Shown here: positions 1 to 9,976 of the stretch, piece by piece | How the letters are laid out: every line of letters begins with the position of its first letter | Position numbering within the stretch: position 1 is the first letter of the stretch | Assembly: GCA_026397505.1 (NCBI GenBank) | Contig: JAPLUR010000045.1 | Span: 34,119 to 98,118, forward strand | Direction of reading: 5' to 3' | Origin: Candidatus Zixiibacteriota bacterium | Lineage (GTDB): Bacteria; Zixibacteria; MSB-5A5; GN15; PGXB01 | Length of the DNA: 64,000 nt | Notes under the pieces: model-generated | The model's input: the letters and a program-made list of their open reading frames with translations, nothing else | What the model was told of the DNA's origin: nothing | Database searches by the model: none | Translations under genes and position numbers: made by a program

Positions 1-661
1 TGATATGATAACTTCCCTTAAGCGGATCAATGACCGCCGCAAGATAATCAATGACCCGTTCTCGCTTATAACCGAGCACAAAAACCATGAATGAGGTAAG
101 TCCAGCCAGGGGAAGAATCAGCGCTCCGAGATGATAGAGCCTTACGCCGGCCAGGAAAAATACGGTCAGAACGGTCAGGCTGATAGTCATGGCCGAACCC
201 AGTCCCGGTTCGAGAATGATGAGGAGTAATCCGGCACCGACCAGCGGCGCATAAGGCAGCAGTATCTGTTTCCAATTGTCGAGATTTTTCTTCTTCTGCG
301 ACAGGGAAAAGGCCAGATAGAATATAACCACCAGTTTGAAGAATTCCGATGGTTGCACCGTGAACGGGCCGAAAAAAAGCCACCGATGCGAGCCATTGCG
401 GGCCGGCATGATGAATACCAGCGAAAGGAGGATAAGACACCCCAGCAGGAGCGGGACGGAAGCAATGGCATTCTTCTTGAGGTCGATTTTTGTGATACCC
501 CAGGCAACGGCGACAGAGAGCAACAGCCAGAGCAATTGCCGCTGGAGGAAATAGAAATGAGAACCGAATCGATCCTGGGCCAGAATCGATGATGATGAGT
601 ACACCATCACCATCCCGACAATGGACAGAGCCACCGTACTATATAATAATTTCTTATCCAT
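1..661 (-). CDS. ftsW: Cell division protein FtsW, 3' part cut by window edge
   Basis: SEDS-family peptidoglycan glycosyltransferase that works with the division transpeptidase at the septum. The reading frame is open from an ATG at 661 to the left edge, about 220 residues. It shows an N-terminal MDKKLLYS start, repeated hydrophobic segments and the SEDS motif QPSEFFK around residue 120. RodA is the main alternative, but position directly after murD in a dcw cluster favours FtsW. The start lies 6 bases after the murD stop. The C-terminal half and the downstream genes (murG and murC would be usual) lie outside the window. Confidence 0.93.
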   Translation of the reverse strand, partial: MDKKLLYSTVALSIVGMVMVYSSSSILAQDRFGSHFYFLQRQLLWLLLSVAVAWGITKIDLKKNAIASVPLLLGCLILLSLVFIMPARNGSHRWLFFGPFTVQPSEFFKLVVIFYLAFSLSQKKKNLDNWKQILLPYAPLVGAGLLLIILEPGLGSAMTISLTVLTVFFLAGVRLYHLGALILPLAGLTSFMVFVLGYKRERVIDYLAAVIDPLKGSYHI

Positions 662-667
662 TTTTAC

Positions 668-2059
668 TTATGAACCAAGCTTTACGGTCGTCTTTCCGTT
701 GCTTCGCAGGGAGGCCACCACTTTCTTAAACACTTCTCCCCGGTGTTCGAAATTGTTGAACATATCAAAACTGGAGCAGGCGGGTGAGAGTAGTACTGTC
801 TCGCCGGGCGAGGCAGCATCAAAAGCCTTTCTGACCGCTTCCTCCATGCTTTCCGCAAATTCTACGGGAAATTCCTTCCCCAGGACGTTGAAAATTTTTT
901 CCCGTGCTTCGCCGATCAGTACTATTTCCTTGATCTTCCCCTTGCCGTAATCGACAATCGGCCGGTAGCTGCCGCCCTTGTCGCGCCCGCCCGCAATCAG
1001 GCAGACCGGCGTATCGATAGAGCGCAGGGCGTAGCAAACCGAATCGACATTGGTGGCCTTGGAATCGTTGATAAACCTGATCCCGGCTACCAACCCCGCA
1101 TCCTCCATGCGGTGCGGCACACCGGGGAAAGTTCGAAGCGTTTCGGCAATGGCCGCAGGAGCGATACCGAGAAGCAGGCCGGCCAGGGCGGCCGCCGCCG
1201 CATTCTGCCGGTTATGCGGCCCGGGAATACGAATCTTATCAACTTCAATAATTTCATATTCATTCCCGCCCACCCTGCCGACCAGTGTCCGTCCCCTCTG
1301 ACAGACCCCGGTCGGCAGGGCACGGGCGGTGGAAAAATATATCCTCTGCGCTTTGCTTCCGATATGGTTCTTATCGATGACCGTGTCATCGGCATTCAAA
1401 ATAAGGTAATCATTTGATGACTGATTTTCGGTGATACGATACTTGGCCTTCTTATAACCGTCAAAATCATCATAACGGTCAAGATGGTCCGGCGTCAGAT
1501 TGAGAATCATGGCAATGTACGGTGCAAATTCCTCGATGGTCTCAAGCTGGAAATTGGAAATCTCGAGGACGGCGTAGCCATCGGGCGGAATATCCATTAC
1601 AACCTCGGCAAAAGGACGCCCGATGTTGCCGCAGACGATACTGGTTATCCCGGCGGTACTTAATATGGCCCCGGTGAGACTGGTGGTTGTGGTCTTTCCG
1701 TTGGAGCCGGTGATGGCGATAATCCGGCCGCGGCAGAACCATGAGGCCAGTTCCACTTCCGAAAATACGGGTATGCCGGCGTCGGCGATATTTTTCATGA
1801 TTGGAATAGTCCGGGGAACGCCGGGGGAAATTATAATGAAATCCGATTCCAGCAGGCGCTCGGTATGACCGCCGGTTTCGAACTCCACGCCCAGTCCCTT
1901 AAGCTGTGCCAGTTCCGATGCGAGTTTCTCGGCCGTCTTGACATCTGACACAAACGAGGTGCCACCGTGCAGATGAATCAATCGTGCCGCCGCCAATCCC
2001 GAACGGGCCATGCCGATAATGCCGATTGTTCTTCCTTTGATTCTTTCTTTTGTCGTCAT
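668..2059 (-). CDS. murD: UDP-N-acetylmuramoylalanine--D-glutamate ligase MurD
   Basis: Cytoplasmic ATP-dependent ligase that adds D-glutamate to UDP-MurNAc-L-Ala. The P-loop GSNGKTTTTSL lies near residue 120, and the Mur-ligase motifs NLTPDHLDR and NDSKATNVDS follow. At 464 residues it matches the family. The frame stays open upstream to 2113, but I chose the ATG at 2059 because it overlaps the mraY stop as ATGA, typical of translational coupling. The longer start would add 18 residues encoded inside mraY. It sits between mraY and ftsW in the dcw operon. Confidence 0.95.
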   Translation of the reverse strand: MTTKERIKGRTIGIIGMARSGLAAARLIHLHGGTSFVSDVKTAEKLASELAQLKGLGVEFETGGHTERLLESDFIIISPGVPRTIPIMKNIADAGIPVFSEVELASWFCRGRIIAITGSNGKTTTTSLTGAILSTAGITSIVCGNIGRPFAEVVMDIPPDGYAVLEISNFQLETIEEFAPYIAMILNLTPDHLDRYDDFDGYKKAKYRITENQSSNDYLILNADDTVIDKNHIGSKAQRIYFSTARALPTGVCQRGRTLVGRVGGNEYEIIEVDKIRIPGPHNRQNAAAAALAGLLLGIAPAAIAETLRTFPGVPHRMEDAGLVAGIRFINDSKATNVDSVCYALRSIDTPVCLIAGGRDKGGSYRPIVDYGKGKIKEIVLIGEAREKIFNVLGKEFPVEFAESMEEAVRKAFDAASPGETVLLSPACSSFDMFNNFEHRGEVFKKVVASLRSNGKTTVKLGS

Positions 2060-3144
2060 CTTATTTTCAAAGTCGACAGGGTTAATAGGGCAAACAGCGC
2101 CCCGATTATCCAAAATCGGATAACCACCTTTGATTCCGGCCAGCCGAGCAACTCGAAATGATGATGCAACGGCGCCATCTTGAATATTCTTTTCCCTCCG
2201 CGGTACTTATAGGAAAGGACCTGCAGAATAACGGAAAGAGTCTCAATGACAAACACCCCGCCGACAATAACCAGCAGAAGTTCCTTCTTAATCAAAATGG
2301 CGATCGCGCCCAGCACGCCGCCGAGCGTGAGAGCGCCGGTATCACCCATGAATACTTCCGCCGGATGGGTGTTAAACCAGAGAAATCCAATGGCCGCACC
2401 GATAGCGGCGCCGCAGTAAATGGCCATTTCGCCGGCTCCGGGGATATATTCGATCTGCAGGTAATTGGAGAAGTCGGCGCGACCCGCAACATAGGTAAAT
2501 CCGGCTAAGGCCACAAAACATAATCCGGTCAGTCCGATCGCCAGACCGTCAAGACCGTCGGTAAGATTGACGGCGTTGGAGGAGGCGGTAATAACAACGA
2601 CTATGAACGGAATGTAAAGAATACCCAGTGAGAGGACATAATTTTTGAAAAAGGGAATGCCGGTCGTACCGTCATAAAGCGAATTGGGCGGCAGAAAAGT
2701 GAGAACCAATCCGAAAACCAGACCAAGCCCTATCTGCCCGATAAGTTTCTTCCGTCCCACCATACCTTTCTTCTGATGCTTGACCGCTTTGAGATAGTCA
2801 TCCATGAAACCGATCAACCCCAGCCAGAATGTCACCAGCAGAATCATAAGTACAAAATAATTGGTCATGTCGGCCCAGAGGACCGTGGGAATGATTATCG
2901 CCGCCAGGATAATTAACCCCCCCATTGTGGGCGTCCCCTGTTTGGAAAGGTGGGTCTGCGGACCATCGGTTCGAATCTCTTCCCTAATTTGGTACCGGCG
3001 CAGAAGTCTGATGAACAACGGTCCCAGGAAAAGCGCAATCAGAATGGCCGTTATGGTGGCGGCGGCGGTCCGGAACGTAATATACCGAAAAAGATTGAAT
3101 CCGGAAACATATCCGACCATATGGGTGAACAGATAGTACAGCAT
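2056..3144 (-). CDS. mraY: Phospho-N-acetylmuramoyl-pentapeptide transferase MraY
   Basis: Integral membrane enzyme that transfers phospho-MurNAc-pentapeptide to undecaprenyl phosphate, making lipid I. Visible family motifs are GTPTMGG near residue 70, the aspartate-rich NLTDGLDGLA near 195, and the histidine motif LHHHFELLGW near the C-terminus, among about ten hydrophobic segments. The length of 362 residues is normal. The ATG start lies one base after the murF stop, and the stop overlaps the murD start by four bases. Confidence 0.96.
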   Translation of the reverse strand: MLYYLFTHMVGYVSGFNLFRYITFRTAAATITAILIALFLGPLFIRLLRRYQIREEIRTDGPQTHLSKQGTPTMGGLIILAAIIIPTVLWADMTNYFVLMILLVTFWLGLIGFMDDYLKAVKHQKKGMVGRKKLIGQIGLGLVFGLVLTFLPPNSLYDGTTGIPFFKNYVLSLGILYIPFIVVVITASSNAVNLTDGLDGLAIGLTGLCFVALAGFTYVAGRADFSNYLQIEYIPGAGEMAIYCGAAIGAAIGFLWFNTHPAEVFMGDTGALTLGGVLGAIAILIKKELLLVIVGGVFVIETLSVILQVLSYKYRGGKRIFKMAPLHHHFELLGWPESKVVIRFWIIGALFALLTLSTLKIR

Positions 3145-3145
3145 C

Positions 3146-4558
3146 TCAATTCTGCCGGAAAGCCGTACCTTTCAACAGGGTTATAATTTTTTCCAGACCG
3201 ATTCCACGCGAAGCCTTAAGATAGACTATGTCTCCCCTCATGACATTATCCACCAAATAAGCCCCGGCTTCCTCGGTACCGGAGAAATGTTTTATTCTTT
3301 TGGCATCATACCCGTTCTCCACCGCCGCCTGGCGCATCGACTCCGAATGCGGCCCCACCGCCACGACCATATCAAAGTGCAGACGAGCCAGCAATATTCC
3401 GATTTCCCGATGATATTCCTCCGACCGTTCGCCCAGCTCGAGCATATCGCCCACAACGACGATATTTGTCCGACCCTGCATGGCGGGATGTTCGAGATAG
3501 CGTCGTAGCGACTCCAAACCGGACTCCATGGAGGCGGGATTGGCGTTGTAACAGTCGGCAATGAGAGTCAGACCGTTGATATTTGCGATTTCACCCCGGT
3601 AGGGTGCAAATCGATATTCGATATTATCAAGTTCAGAGGCCTTTATATTCAATCCCAGTACTTTGCAGACGGCGTATCCGGCCAGAAGATTATAGGCCTG
3701 ATGCTCCCCAAACAGTTTTATGGTTATGCGGCTGCCGTCGATTTCGATAATCGGAAAACCGTCATCGGAGATGCCGACCGCTTTGGCGGTGAAGTCGGCA
3801 TTCGTCTCGATACCATAGGTGATAAAATTCCTTTTCCTTCGGGAGGCGGCTTTCATGAGCACCGGGAAATCTTTATTCAGGATAACCGGTTTATCCTCTG
3901 AGAGCATGTCAACCAGTTCGAGCTTGGCTTCCGCAACTCCCTCAATAGTACCGAGTGTCTCCAGATGGGTCGGCCCAACATTGGTAATCAGGGCCAGGTC
4001 GGGCACCGCCATTTCGGCCAGACGGGTCATCTCACCGGGGACAGATATCCCCAGCTCAAACACGCCATACTTCGAGTTCTGCGGCATGGCGAATATCGCC
4101 AAAGGAAATCCAAAAAGATTATTAAGATTCCCCGAGGAACGATAGGTCAGCTTTTCCTTTGAGGCAATCATAGCATAGATAAATTCTTTGGTCGTGGTTT
4201 TACCGTTCGAACCGGTGATGGCTATGAAACAGGCGGATAGCCTGCGGCGGTAACTTCTCGCCAGCTGCATCATCGATTCGTGCGTATTCTCCACGATCAC
4301 GATCGGCACGGTATCTTTAATCGAGGGCAGGTCGGGGTAATCGCGCTGTATGAGCAAGCCCGCGCCGGTTCTTTTCAGGACATCGTTGATGTACTTATGG
4401 CCGTCATCCTTTTCGCCCTTGACGGCGACAAACAGCTGCCGCTCGGCAATGGTTCGGCTGTCGATAGAAACACCCTCAAAGACCGTGGTACCGAACCGGC
4501 TCTGCACCAGTTCTCCCTTAACTTCTTTTGCCAGTGTATAGAAATCCAACTTTATCAC
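3146..4558 (-). CDS. murF: UDP-N-acetylmuramoyl-tripeptide--D-alanyl-D-alanine ligase MurF
   Basis: Cytoplasmic ligase that completes the UDP-MurNAc-pentapeptide by adding D-Ala-D-Ala. The P-loop GSNGKTTTKE lies near residue 115, with the central motif NVGPTHLE and the C-terminal motif DCYNANPASME (about residue 335). The product has 470 residues, normal for the family. Translation appears to begin at a GTG at 4558, five bases past the murE stop, with only a weak ribosome site. It belongs to the dcw operon. Confidence 0.95.
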   Translation of the reverse strand: MIKLDFYTLAKEVKGELVQSRFGTTVFEGVSIDSRTIAERQLFVAVKGEKDDGHKYINDVLKRTGAGLLIQRDYPDLPSIKDTVPIVIVENTHESMMQLARSYRRRLSACFIAITGSNGKTTTKEFIYAMIASKEKLTYRSSGNLNNLFGFPLAIFAMPQNSKYGVFELGISVPGEMTRLAEMAVPDLALITNVGPTHLETLGTIEGVAEAKLELVDMLSEDKPVILNKDFPVLMKAASRRKRNFITYGIETNADFTAKAVGISDDGFPIIEIDGSRITIKLFGEHQAYNLLAGYAVCKVLGLNIKASELDNIEYRFAPYRGEIANINGLTLIADCYNANPASMESGLESLRRYLEHPAMQGRTNIVVVGDMLELGERSEEYHREIGILLARLHFDMVVAVGPHSESMRQAAVENGYDAKRIKHFSGTEEAGAYLVDNVMRGDIVYLKASRGIGLEKIITLLKGTAFRQN

Positions 4559-4563
4559 CCTAT

Positions 4564-6033
4564 TTACGCCTTCTTATATCCCCGCTCTTCCAGAGCGCGG
4601 CTGACCTCAAGCGTGTCATCAAAGGGATATTTCTTGAGTCCAATCTCCTGATAATCCTCGGCCCCTTTTCCGGCCAGAAGGACGGTATCGTTTTCGCGGG
4701 CCTCTTTGATTATTTCGCGAATTGCCTCCCGCCGGTCAGGGACGATTTTATAATTATTTCCGGACATGCCGGGCAATATGTCATCAATGATCTTGAATGG
4801 GTCTTCGCTCCGGGGATTATCAGACGTGACTATCGCGAGATCCGAATATTTCGAAGCCATCTGTCCCATCAGAGGCCGTTTCCCCCGGTCACGGTCGCCG
4901 CCACAGCCGAAAAGAAGCAGCAGCCGCCCGGAGGTTATTTCGCGGGCCGACTGGCACAGTCTCTCAATGGCACCGGGGGTGTGTGCGTAATCGACCAGCA
5001 CCGTGAAGAGCTGACCCCTATCAACCGGGCGGAACCGCCCCGGGACCGGTTCGGCGGTCTCGAGTGCTTTAACAATGATATCCGGATCGATTTTCAGGGC
5101 AAGGCCGGTCGCGGCGGCACCGGCGGCATTGGAAAGATTGTACCGCCCAAGCAGCCGTATACTCACCGTCCGGCTCCCGGCCGGAGTTACCAACTCAAAA
5201 GTTGTTTTATTCGTCCCGAGGCGGGGCGAATGTACCATCACATCAGCCTTATTGCCGTTGGCCGAATATGTAATCACCGGGCAATCGGCATCTTTTATGA
5301 ATCCCTTAAACTCCGGGACATCGACATTTATTACAGCATGCTTATGCTTTCCGGTAAGTTTTTTCAAAAACAATTTTTTTGCCGCCAGATATTCTTCCAT
5401 AGTATTATGGAAATCAAGATGGTCGCGGCTGAAAGTCGTAAACAGGCCGACCTCAAACTCAATATTTTCCACCCGGCTCAGGACCAGCGCATGCGAGGAA
5501 ACCTCCACCACCGCATGCGTACACTCTGCTTCTTTCATTTCACGCAGAAACCGCTGTACTTCCAGCGATTCGGGCGTTGTTCTTTCGGCTCTGTAAGTCT
5601 CTTTTCCGATATCATAAACAAGGGAGTTAAGCATGCCGGTTTTATTCCCGGAAACATCGAGAATATGCTTTATAAGATAGACGGAAGTACTCTTGCCGTT
5701 GGTGCCGGTCACACCCACGATAAACAGGCTCTTCCCGGGATATCCATAGAAAGAAGCGGCGGTATCGGCAAGAGCTTTCCGGGCGGAGGTGACGACAATT
5801 ATCGGTACATCGGCATTGACCGGCTGGTCCGAGATTATCGCCACCGCGCCGTTCTTAATGGCATCACTCACAAACTTCTTGCCGTCGGTCTTGTATCCGG
5901 TGACAGCGACAAATACCATCCCCGGTTTTATGCGCCGGGAGTCGTAATCGATGCCGGTCACGGGTAGATCATCACGACCGATCAAGCGGTAGTTTTCCAG
6001 CGGTCTAATTAGATTTTTTAACAGTATCTTCAT
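4564..6033 (-). CDS. murE: UDP-N-acetylmuramoyl-tripeptide synthetase MurE (meso-DAP type)
   Basis: Adds the third amino acid to the peptidoglycan stem peptide in the cytoplasm. The P-loop GTNGKSTSVY is near residue 110. The motif SDNPRSEDP near residue 405 contains DNPR, which in this family marks meso-diaminopimelate rather than lysine as substrate. VDYAHTPGA is also present. At 489 residues it is full length. Its ATG start lies inside the end of ftsI (29-base overlap). Substrate choice is inferred from the motif alone. Confidence 0.95.
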   Translation of the reverse strand: MKILLKNLIRPLENYRLIGRDDLPVTGIDYDSRRIKPGMVFVAVTGYKTDGKKFVSDAIKNGAVAIISDQPVNADVPIIVVTSARKALADTAASFYGYPGKSLFIVGVTGTNGKSTSVYLIKHILDVSGNKTGMLNSLVYDIGKETYRAERTTPESLEVQRFLREMKEAECTHAVVEVSSHALVLSRVENIEFEVGLFTTFSRDHLDFHNTMEEYLAAKKLFLKKLTGKHKHAVINVDVPEFKGFIKDADCPVITYSANGNKADVMVHSPRLGTNKTTFELVTPAGSRTVSIRLLGRYNLSNAAGAAATGLALKIDPDIIVKALETAEPVPGRFRPVDRGQLFTVLVDYAHTPGAIERLCQSAREITSGRLLLLFGCGGDRDRGKRPLMGQMASKYSDLAIVTSDNPRSEDPFKIIDDILPGMSGNNYKIVPDRREAIREIIKEARENDTVLLAGKGAEDYQEIGLKKYPFDDTLEVSRALEERGYKKA

Positions 6034-8116
6034 CTATGCTTCCCCGCCCGCAGATAAGGCGGCATACGGCTTTTTTATCAACTAAGGCGCCGGGAAGGGG
6101 CGTCTGACTATCGACAATTCCGCTTCCCTCAATTTCAAATTCCAGTCCCTGAAAATTCAGCAATGATATGGCGGTGCGGAGGTTCAGTCCGGTCAAGTCA
6201 ACCATTGCCAACGAATCCAGTTCCGATTCTTCCACCAGCACGACGACTTTTCCACTTCCGGGAATCTTGCGGCCTGAGGCCGGATACTGCCAGGCGATGA
6301 TGCCATGTTTTGCATTGCAGACCAAATCCATGCCCAATCTCCTGGCCATGGTCTGGGCCAGCGTCACCTCGCGCCCGGTAAAATCGGGGATGACATTCAG
6401 ATCCGTCTGATCCGTAACAGCTATGACTTTCGGCGCCGCCGCGACCCGGTCCGGATTGGCGGCAACATATCTCTCGGCGATATTCCTGAATGCCGGGCCG
6501 GAGGTATATCCTCCATAGTGAATCGGTTCCGGCTGATGCAGGACAATTACCCCGGCGACCTTGGGATCCTCCGCCGGGAAATACCCCATGAATGATGCGA
6601 CAAATTTATTTTTCTTATATCCGCCGCCGCCAAGTGTGGCCACCTCAGCCGTGCCGGTTTTTCCCGCAATCGCCACGGATTTGGATTTCACCGGCGTGCC
6701 GGTTCCCCGCTCGACCACCCCGACCAGAAACTCGCGAAGGATTCGGGCGCTTTCGGGTTTCACCACATTAGCGATGACCTCCGGATGGTATTCTTTGAGC
6801 GGTTTTCCTTGGCTGTCAAGAATTGCCTTAATCACCCGGGGACGATACAATTTCCCGCCGTTGGCCACGGCCGCCATGCCTGTCGCCAGTTGAAGAGCGG
6901 TTACGGAAACCGAATGCCCCATCGCCAGTGCGGCCACATTATAGTCCGACCATTTGCCGGGATTGCCGATCGATCCGGAGGCTTCGCCGGGCAGGCCGAC
7001 AAAGTACCTTTGCCCGAACCCGAAACGATGCGCCCCCTCGCTCAATTTTTTCCCGCCGATGCGCAGCGCCATCTTGGCGGTGCCGATATTGCTCGACTTC
7101 TCAATAACCTCCTGGAAGGTGAGAAAGCCATGACGATGGTCATCATGAAGCACTCGCGGCCCGCATTTCCAGGCGCCGTTTTCGCAGTAGACCTGATCGG
7201 TCGGGCGGGCTTTATTTTCATCCAGAATCGCAGCGGCGGTGAAGACCTTAAAAACGGAACCGGGCTCAAAGGCGTTGCTGGCCGCGCGAAGTTTGATGGG
7301 ATCATTCTTGCCGTCCGCCACGCAATCAGCCGCGGCCAGGATTTCCCCGGTTCGGCAATCGATAAAAATGGCCGTTCCCTCAAGGGCCTTGAATTTTTCC
7401 ACCGCCGCTTTCAACTCTTCCTCGACGATTTCCTGAAAGTTCCAGTCGATGGTCAGGATGATTGAATTTCCTCTGACCGGGGCCACCAGTGGGAGTTCTC
7501 TTATGCGATAAGTATTCCTCTGCCCATCGCGAAGGTAATCGATCAGGCCGGGCTTACCGGTCAACACGGAATCGTAACTGTACTCCAGACCGGCTATCCC
7601 CCGCCCATCAACATCGGTGAAACCAACCAGTTGCTGTCCCACTCCCCAGAGGGGATAGCTGCGCTTGGTTCCTTTGGTAATAAACAATCCCGGGATATTA
7701 TCATCCTTCACTTTTTCCGCCAGAGCATCAGGTAAATCCCTGTCAACTGGACGCGATTTCCCCGCCTGAAGATTATATTTCCCGGCCGCATATCCGCGAG
7801 ACTTGCCAAGAAGCTTATCAAGGTAGGCATTGATGCGTTTGACGGCAGCCTGATCTTCCGGGTCGGCTATCAGAATATTCTTGAAAACATTTATGGCCAG
7901 TTCCTTGCCGGTACGGTCATAAATAATTCCCCGGTCAGCCTCAATTTCCCTCTTGCCCAGGGTTTGACGGCGGGCTTTATCGGTATATTCACTTCCGTGA
8001 ACCAGCTGTATCTGTACCAATCGTCCCACCAGTACCAGCCAGAGCAAAGTCGCCAGGACACCCAGGAGAATCAATCTTTTCTTCTTGATATCAATTTCCG
8101 TTGGTATCAAAGACAT
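6005..8116 (-). CDS. ftsI: Division-type penicillin-binding protein with PASTA domains (FtsI/PBP2)
   Basis: Class B transpeptidase that cross-links septal peptidoglycan in the periplasm. One N-terminal membrane anchor (residues 14-38) is followed by the dimerisation domain. The transpeptidase domain has its catalytic serine in GSVFK (S287), SSN at 341-343 and KTGTAE at about 486. Two C-terminal PASTA repeats follow (about 570-630 and 635-695). PASTA tails on FtsI are common in Gram-positives and in some FCB-group diderms. It overlaps ftsL by 26 bases and murE by 29. Confidence 0.94.
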   Translation of the reverse strand: MSLIPTEIDIKKKRLILLGVLATLLWLVLVGRLVQIQLVHGSEYTDKARRQTLGKREIEADRGIIYDRTGKELAINVFKNILIADPEDQAAVKRINAYLDKLLGKSRGYAAGKYNLQAGKSRPVDRDLPDALAEKVKDDNIPGLFITKGTKRSYPLWGVGQQLVGFTDVDGRGIAGLEYSYDSVLTGKPGLIDYLRDGQRNTYRIRELPLVAPVRGNSIILTIDWNFQEIVEEELKAAVEKFKALEGTAIFIDCRTGEILAAADCVADGKNDPIKLRAASNAFEPGSVFKVFTAAAILDENKARPTDQVYCENGAWKCGPRVLHDDHRHGFLTFQEVIEKSSNIGTAKMALRIGGKKLSEGAHRFGFGQRYFVGLPGEASGSIGNPGKWSDYNVAALAMGHSVSVTALQLATGMAAVANGGKLYRPRVIKAILDSQGKPLKEYHPEVIANVVKPESARILREFLVGVVERGTGTPVKSKSVAIAGKTGTAEVATLGGGGYKKNKFVASFMGYFPAEDPKVAGVIVLHQPEPIHYGGYTSGPAFRNIAERYVAANPDRVAAAPKVIAVTDQTDLNVIPDFTGREVTLAQTMARRLGMDLVCNAKHGIIAWQYPASGRKIPGSGKVVVLVEESELDSLAMVDLTGLNLRTAISLLNFQGLEFEIEGSGIVDSQTPLPGALVDKKAVCRLICGRGSIDEDTVKKSN

Positions 8117-8555
8117 TTGTCGTATCCGCCTTACTTTCGGTTAGGACCGGAAGGTTATCCGCCAGTTTGCGCAGGGAGAGGACCACATTATCAAGAGCGT
8201 CCCGTTTGACTTCCGGTTTATTCATCACCAGCGTGTACATATTTTCCGCCTTGGTTCGACCCAGACCCAGTTCTCGAGCGGCAACCTCTTCGACCCGCGA
8301 GAGGCGCGAAAGGTCGGCAATCTCGGCATTGGTTTTCTTCAGCAGGTCATCAAGATTAGCGCTCTCCTTTTCCAACCGGGAAACCTCATTTACCAGGCCA
8401 AAAACATAGACCCTCTGCCAGACATGCAGACAGGCGAAGAGAATAATGGCCATAATAAAGAGGGACGGAATAAGCGCCCGCGAGGAAACCAATCTTCTCC
8501 CCAGTGACTTCTTATATCTATCAGTTGAACGGTGTCTCTGTAACGATATTTCCAT
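8091..8555 (-). CDS. ftsL: FtsL-like division protein
   Basis: Small bitopic protein, the expected divisome partner of FtsB/FtsQ. It has a basic N-terminus, one membrane segment at about residues 28-48, then a heptad-rich stretch (residues 52-90) that looks like a coiled coil. Sequence alone would not identify it. The call rests on topology and on its place between rsmH and ftsI. I chose ATG 8555, just after the rsmH stop; an in-frame TTG lies two codons upstream. It is longer than usual (154 residues) because of a polar tail of about 45 residues. Confidence 0.75.
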   Translation of the reverse strand: MEISLQRHRSTDRYKKSLGRRLVSSRALIPSLFIMAIILFACLHVWQRVYVFGLVNEVSRLEKESANLDDLLKKTNAEIADLSRLSRVEEVAARELGLGRTKAENMYTLVMNKPEVKRDALDNVVLSLRKLADNLPVLTESKADTTNVFDTNGN

Positions 8556-8561
8556 TGGCAA

Positions 8562-9515
8562 CTATCCCAGTTTTTCCGCGGCCCGCAATCGAGCCGATTC
8601 CGCCCGGCGATTCTGTTTTATTTCCTCCACCCCGGGGCGCACCGCTTTTCGGGTGAGATTTTTCAGCGACGGTTTTTTCCCGCAGACGCAGACCGGGAAA
8701 TTCGGCGGGCAGGTGCATCCGCGCACTTTTTCCGCTATGAATCGTTTCACGATGCGATCCTCCAACGAGTGGTAGGCAATGACCACCAGTCGTCCCCCGA
8801 CTCGGAGGAAATCAACCGCTTTCGGCAAAACGCCGGCGAGCTGCCCCAATTCATCATTGACCTCAATCCGGATCGCCTGAAAGATTCGGGCCAGCGAGGC
8901 GTTGCGTTCGCGAGACGGGAACAGCGGCTCCAAAATCCGGCGCAGTTGCCCGGTGCCCGTGATTCTTTCTCCGGTCCGCTCATGGACAATCGCTGCGGCC
9001 GCCCGGCGGGCTCTCTTTTCCTCACCATATTTCTTGAAAAGAAGCGTTAGCTCCCTTTCCGAATAATTATTTATGATCTCCTCGGCCCCTGCGCCGGAGT
9101 CTTTCCCCATCCGCATATCGAGCGGCCCATCCTGCATAAAGGCAAACCCACGATATGGGGCATCCAGTTGATGGGAGGAGAGACCCAGATCGAGAAGAAT
9201 TCCATCGACTTGTTGCATTCCGATCGCTTCCGGGAGTTCGTCCACTCGGGCGAAACTCAGGTTAAAGAGTCGCTTTTTTTGCGGAATCGATTCTAGATTT
9301 TCCGAAGTGGCGGAAATTGCTTCTGGATCGCGATCCAGACCGACAAGAATGGCCTCCCGGGAAACGGCCCCGGCGAGATATTTCATGTGTCCCCCGCCGC
9401 CGCAGGTCAGATCCAAGTAGACACCATCAGGGCGGGTGACCAGAAGGCTCACCGTTTCCTCAACCAGCACCGGGAGGTGATAGGCTTCATTCTTTCTGCC
9501 AGTGGTTGATGTCAA
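8562..9515 (-). CDS. rsmH: 16S rRNA (cytosine(1402)-N(4))-methyltransferase RsmH
   Basis: SAM-dependent methyltransferase acting on C1402 of 16S rRNA. HLPVLVEE opens the family domain, the SAM-binding motif LDLTCGGGGH is near residue 35, LDLGLSSHQLD is near 108, and VIAYHSLEDRIVK is near 250. A late Cys cluster (residues about 270-282, CTCPPNFPVCVCG) is typical. No in-frame ATG precedes the conserved region, so the start is probably TTG 9515, inside the end of mraZ (29-base overlap). Confidence 0.95.
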   Translation of the reverse strand: MTSTTGRKNEAYHLPVLVEETVSLLVTRPDGVYLDLTCGGGGHMKYLAGAVSREAILVGLDRDPEAISATSENLESIPQKKRLFNLSFARVDELPEAIGMQQVDGILLDLGLSSHQLDAPYRGFAFMQDGPLDMRMGKDSGAGAEEIINNYSERELTLLFKKYGEEKRARRAAAAIVHERTGERITGTGQLRRILEPLFPSRERNASLARIFQAIRIEVNDELGQLAGVLPKAVDFLRVGGRLVVIAYHSLEDRIVKRFIAEKVRGCTCPPNFPVCVCGKKPSLKNLTRKAVRPGVEEIKQNRRAESARLRAAEKLG

Positions 9516-9972
9516 AAAGCTTTTCCGCTACCTCTTCATAACTCTGACCGTACTGGTCAAGGTATTGCTGGTACAAACCGGGATCCCAGAATTCAATCCA
9601 GCGGTAAGCTCCGATGACGAGAATCTCCTTTTTAAGGGAGGCTTCTTCCTGAAGATGTGAGGGGATCAGCAATCTTCCTTGACGGTCCAGGGTAATCAGA
9701 ACGGCCCCGGAATGAAGCAGGCGGCTAAAGTATCTAAAATCTTTCCGTGTAAAACTGAGCGAATCCAGTCGCTGCTGGATCTGCTCCCAGTGTTTGCGGG
9801 GGTAGAGAGCAAGACATCCATCCAGTCCCTTGGTAAGTATGAAGTTGTCCGGTTCGCCGGCGCCTTCTATAGAAGAGGGGCGCAATCTGGCCGGAAGGGA
9901 AATTCTTCCCTTCTCGTCCATCAGCACATCATATCTGCCGTAGAAGCCGTCCACTGACCGGGCATCCTCCAC
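9487..9972 (-). CDS. mraZ: Transcriptional regulator MraZ
   Basis: AbrB-fold DNA-binding protein that opens dcw operons and usually represses them. Two SpoVT/AbrB-like halves are visible: DEKGRISLPARLR (residues 20-32) and DRQGRLLIPSHL (about 96-107). The length of 161 residues is near the family norm. The first possible start is GTG 9972. A second GTG six codons on (9954) is preceded by GGAGG and is also possible. The 5' UTR would be only about 25 bases from the promoter at 10003-10031. Confidence 0.92.
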   Translation of the reverse strand: MEDARSVDGFYGRYDVLMDEKGRISLPARLRPSSIEGAGEPDNFILTKGLDGCLALYPRKHWEQIQQRLDSLSFTRKDFRYFSRLLHSGAVLITLDRQGRLLIPSHLQEEASLKKEILVIGAYRWIEFWDPGLYQQYLDQYGQSYEEVAEKLFDINHWQKE

Positions 9973-9976
9973 TTTA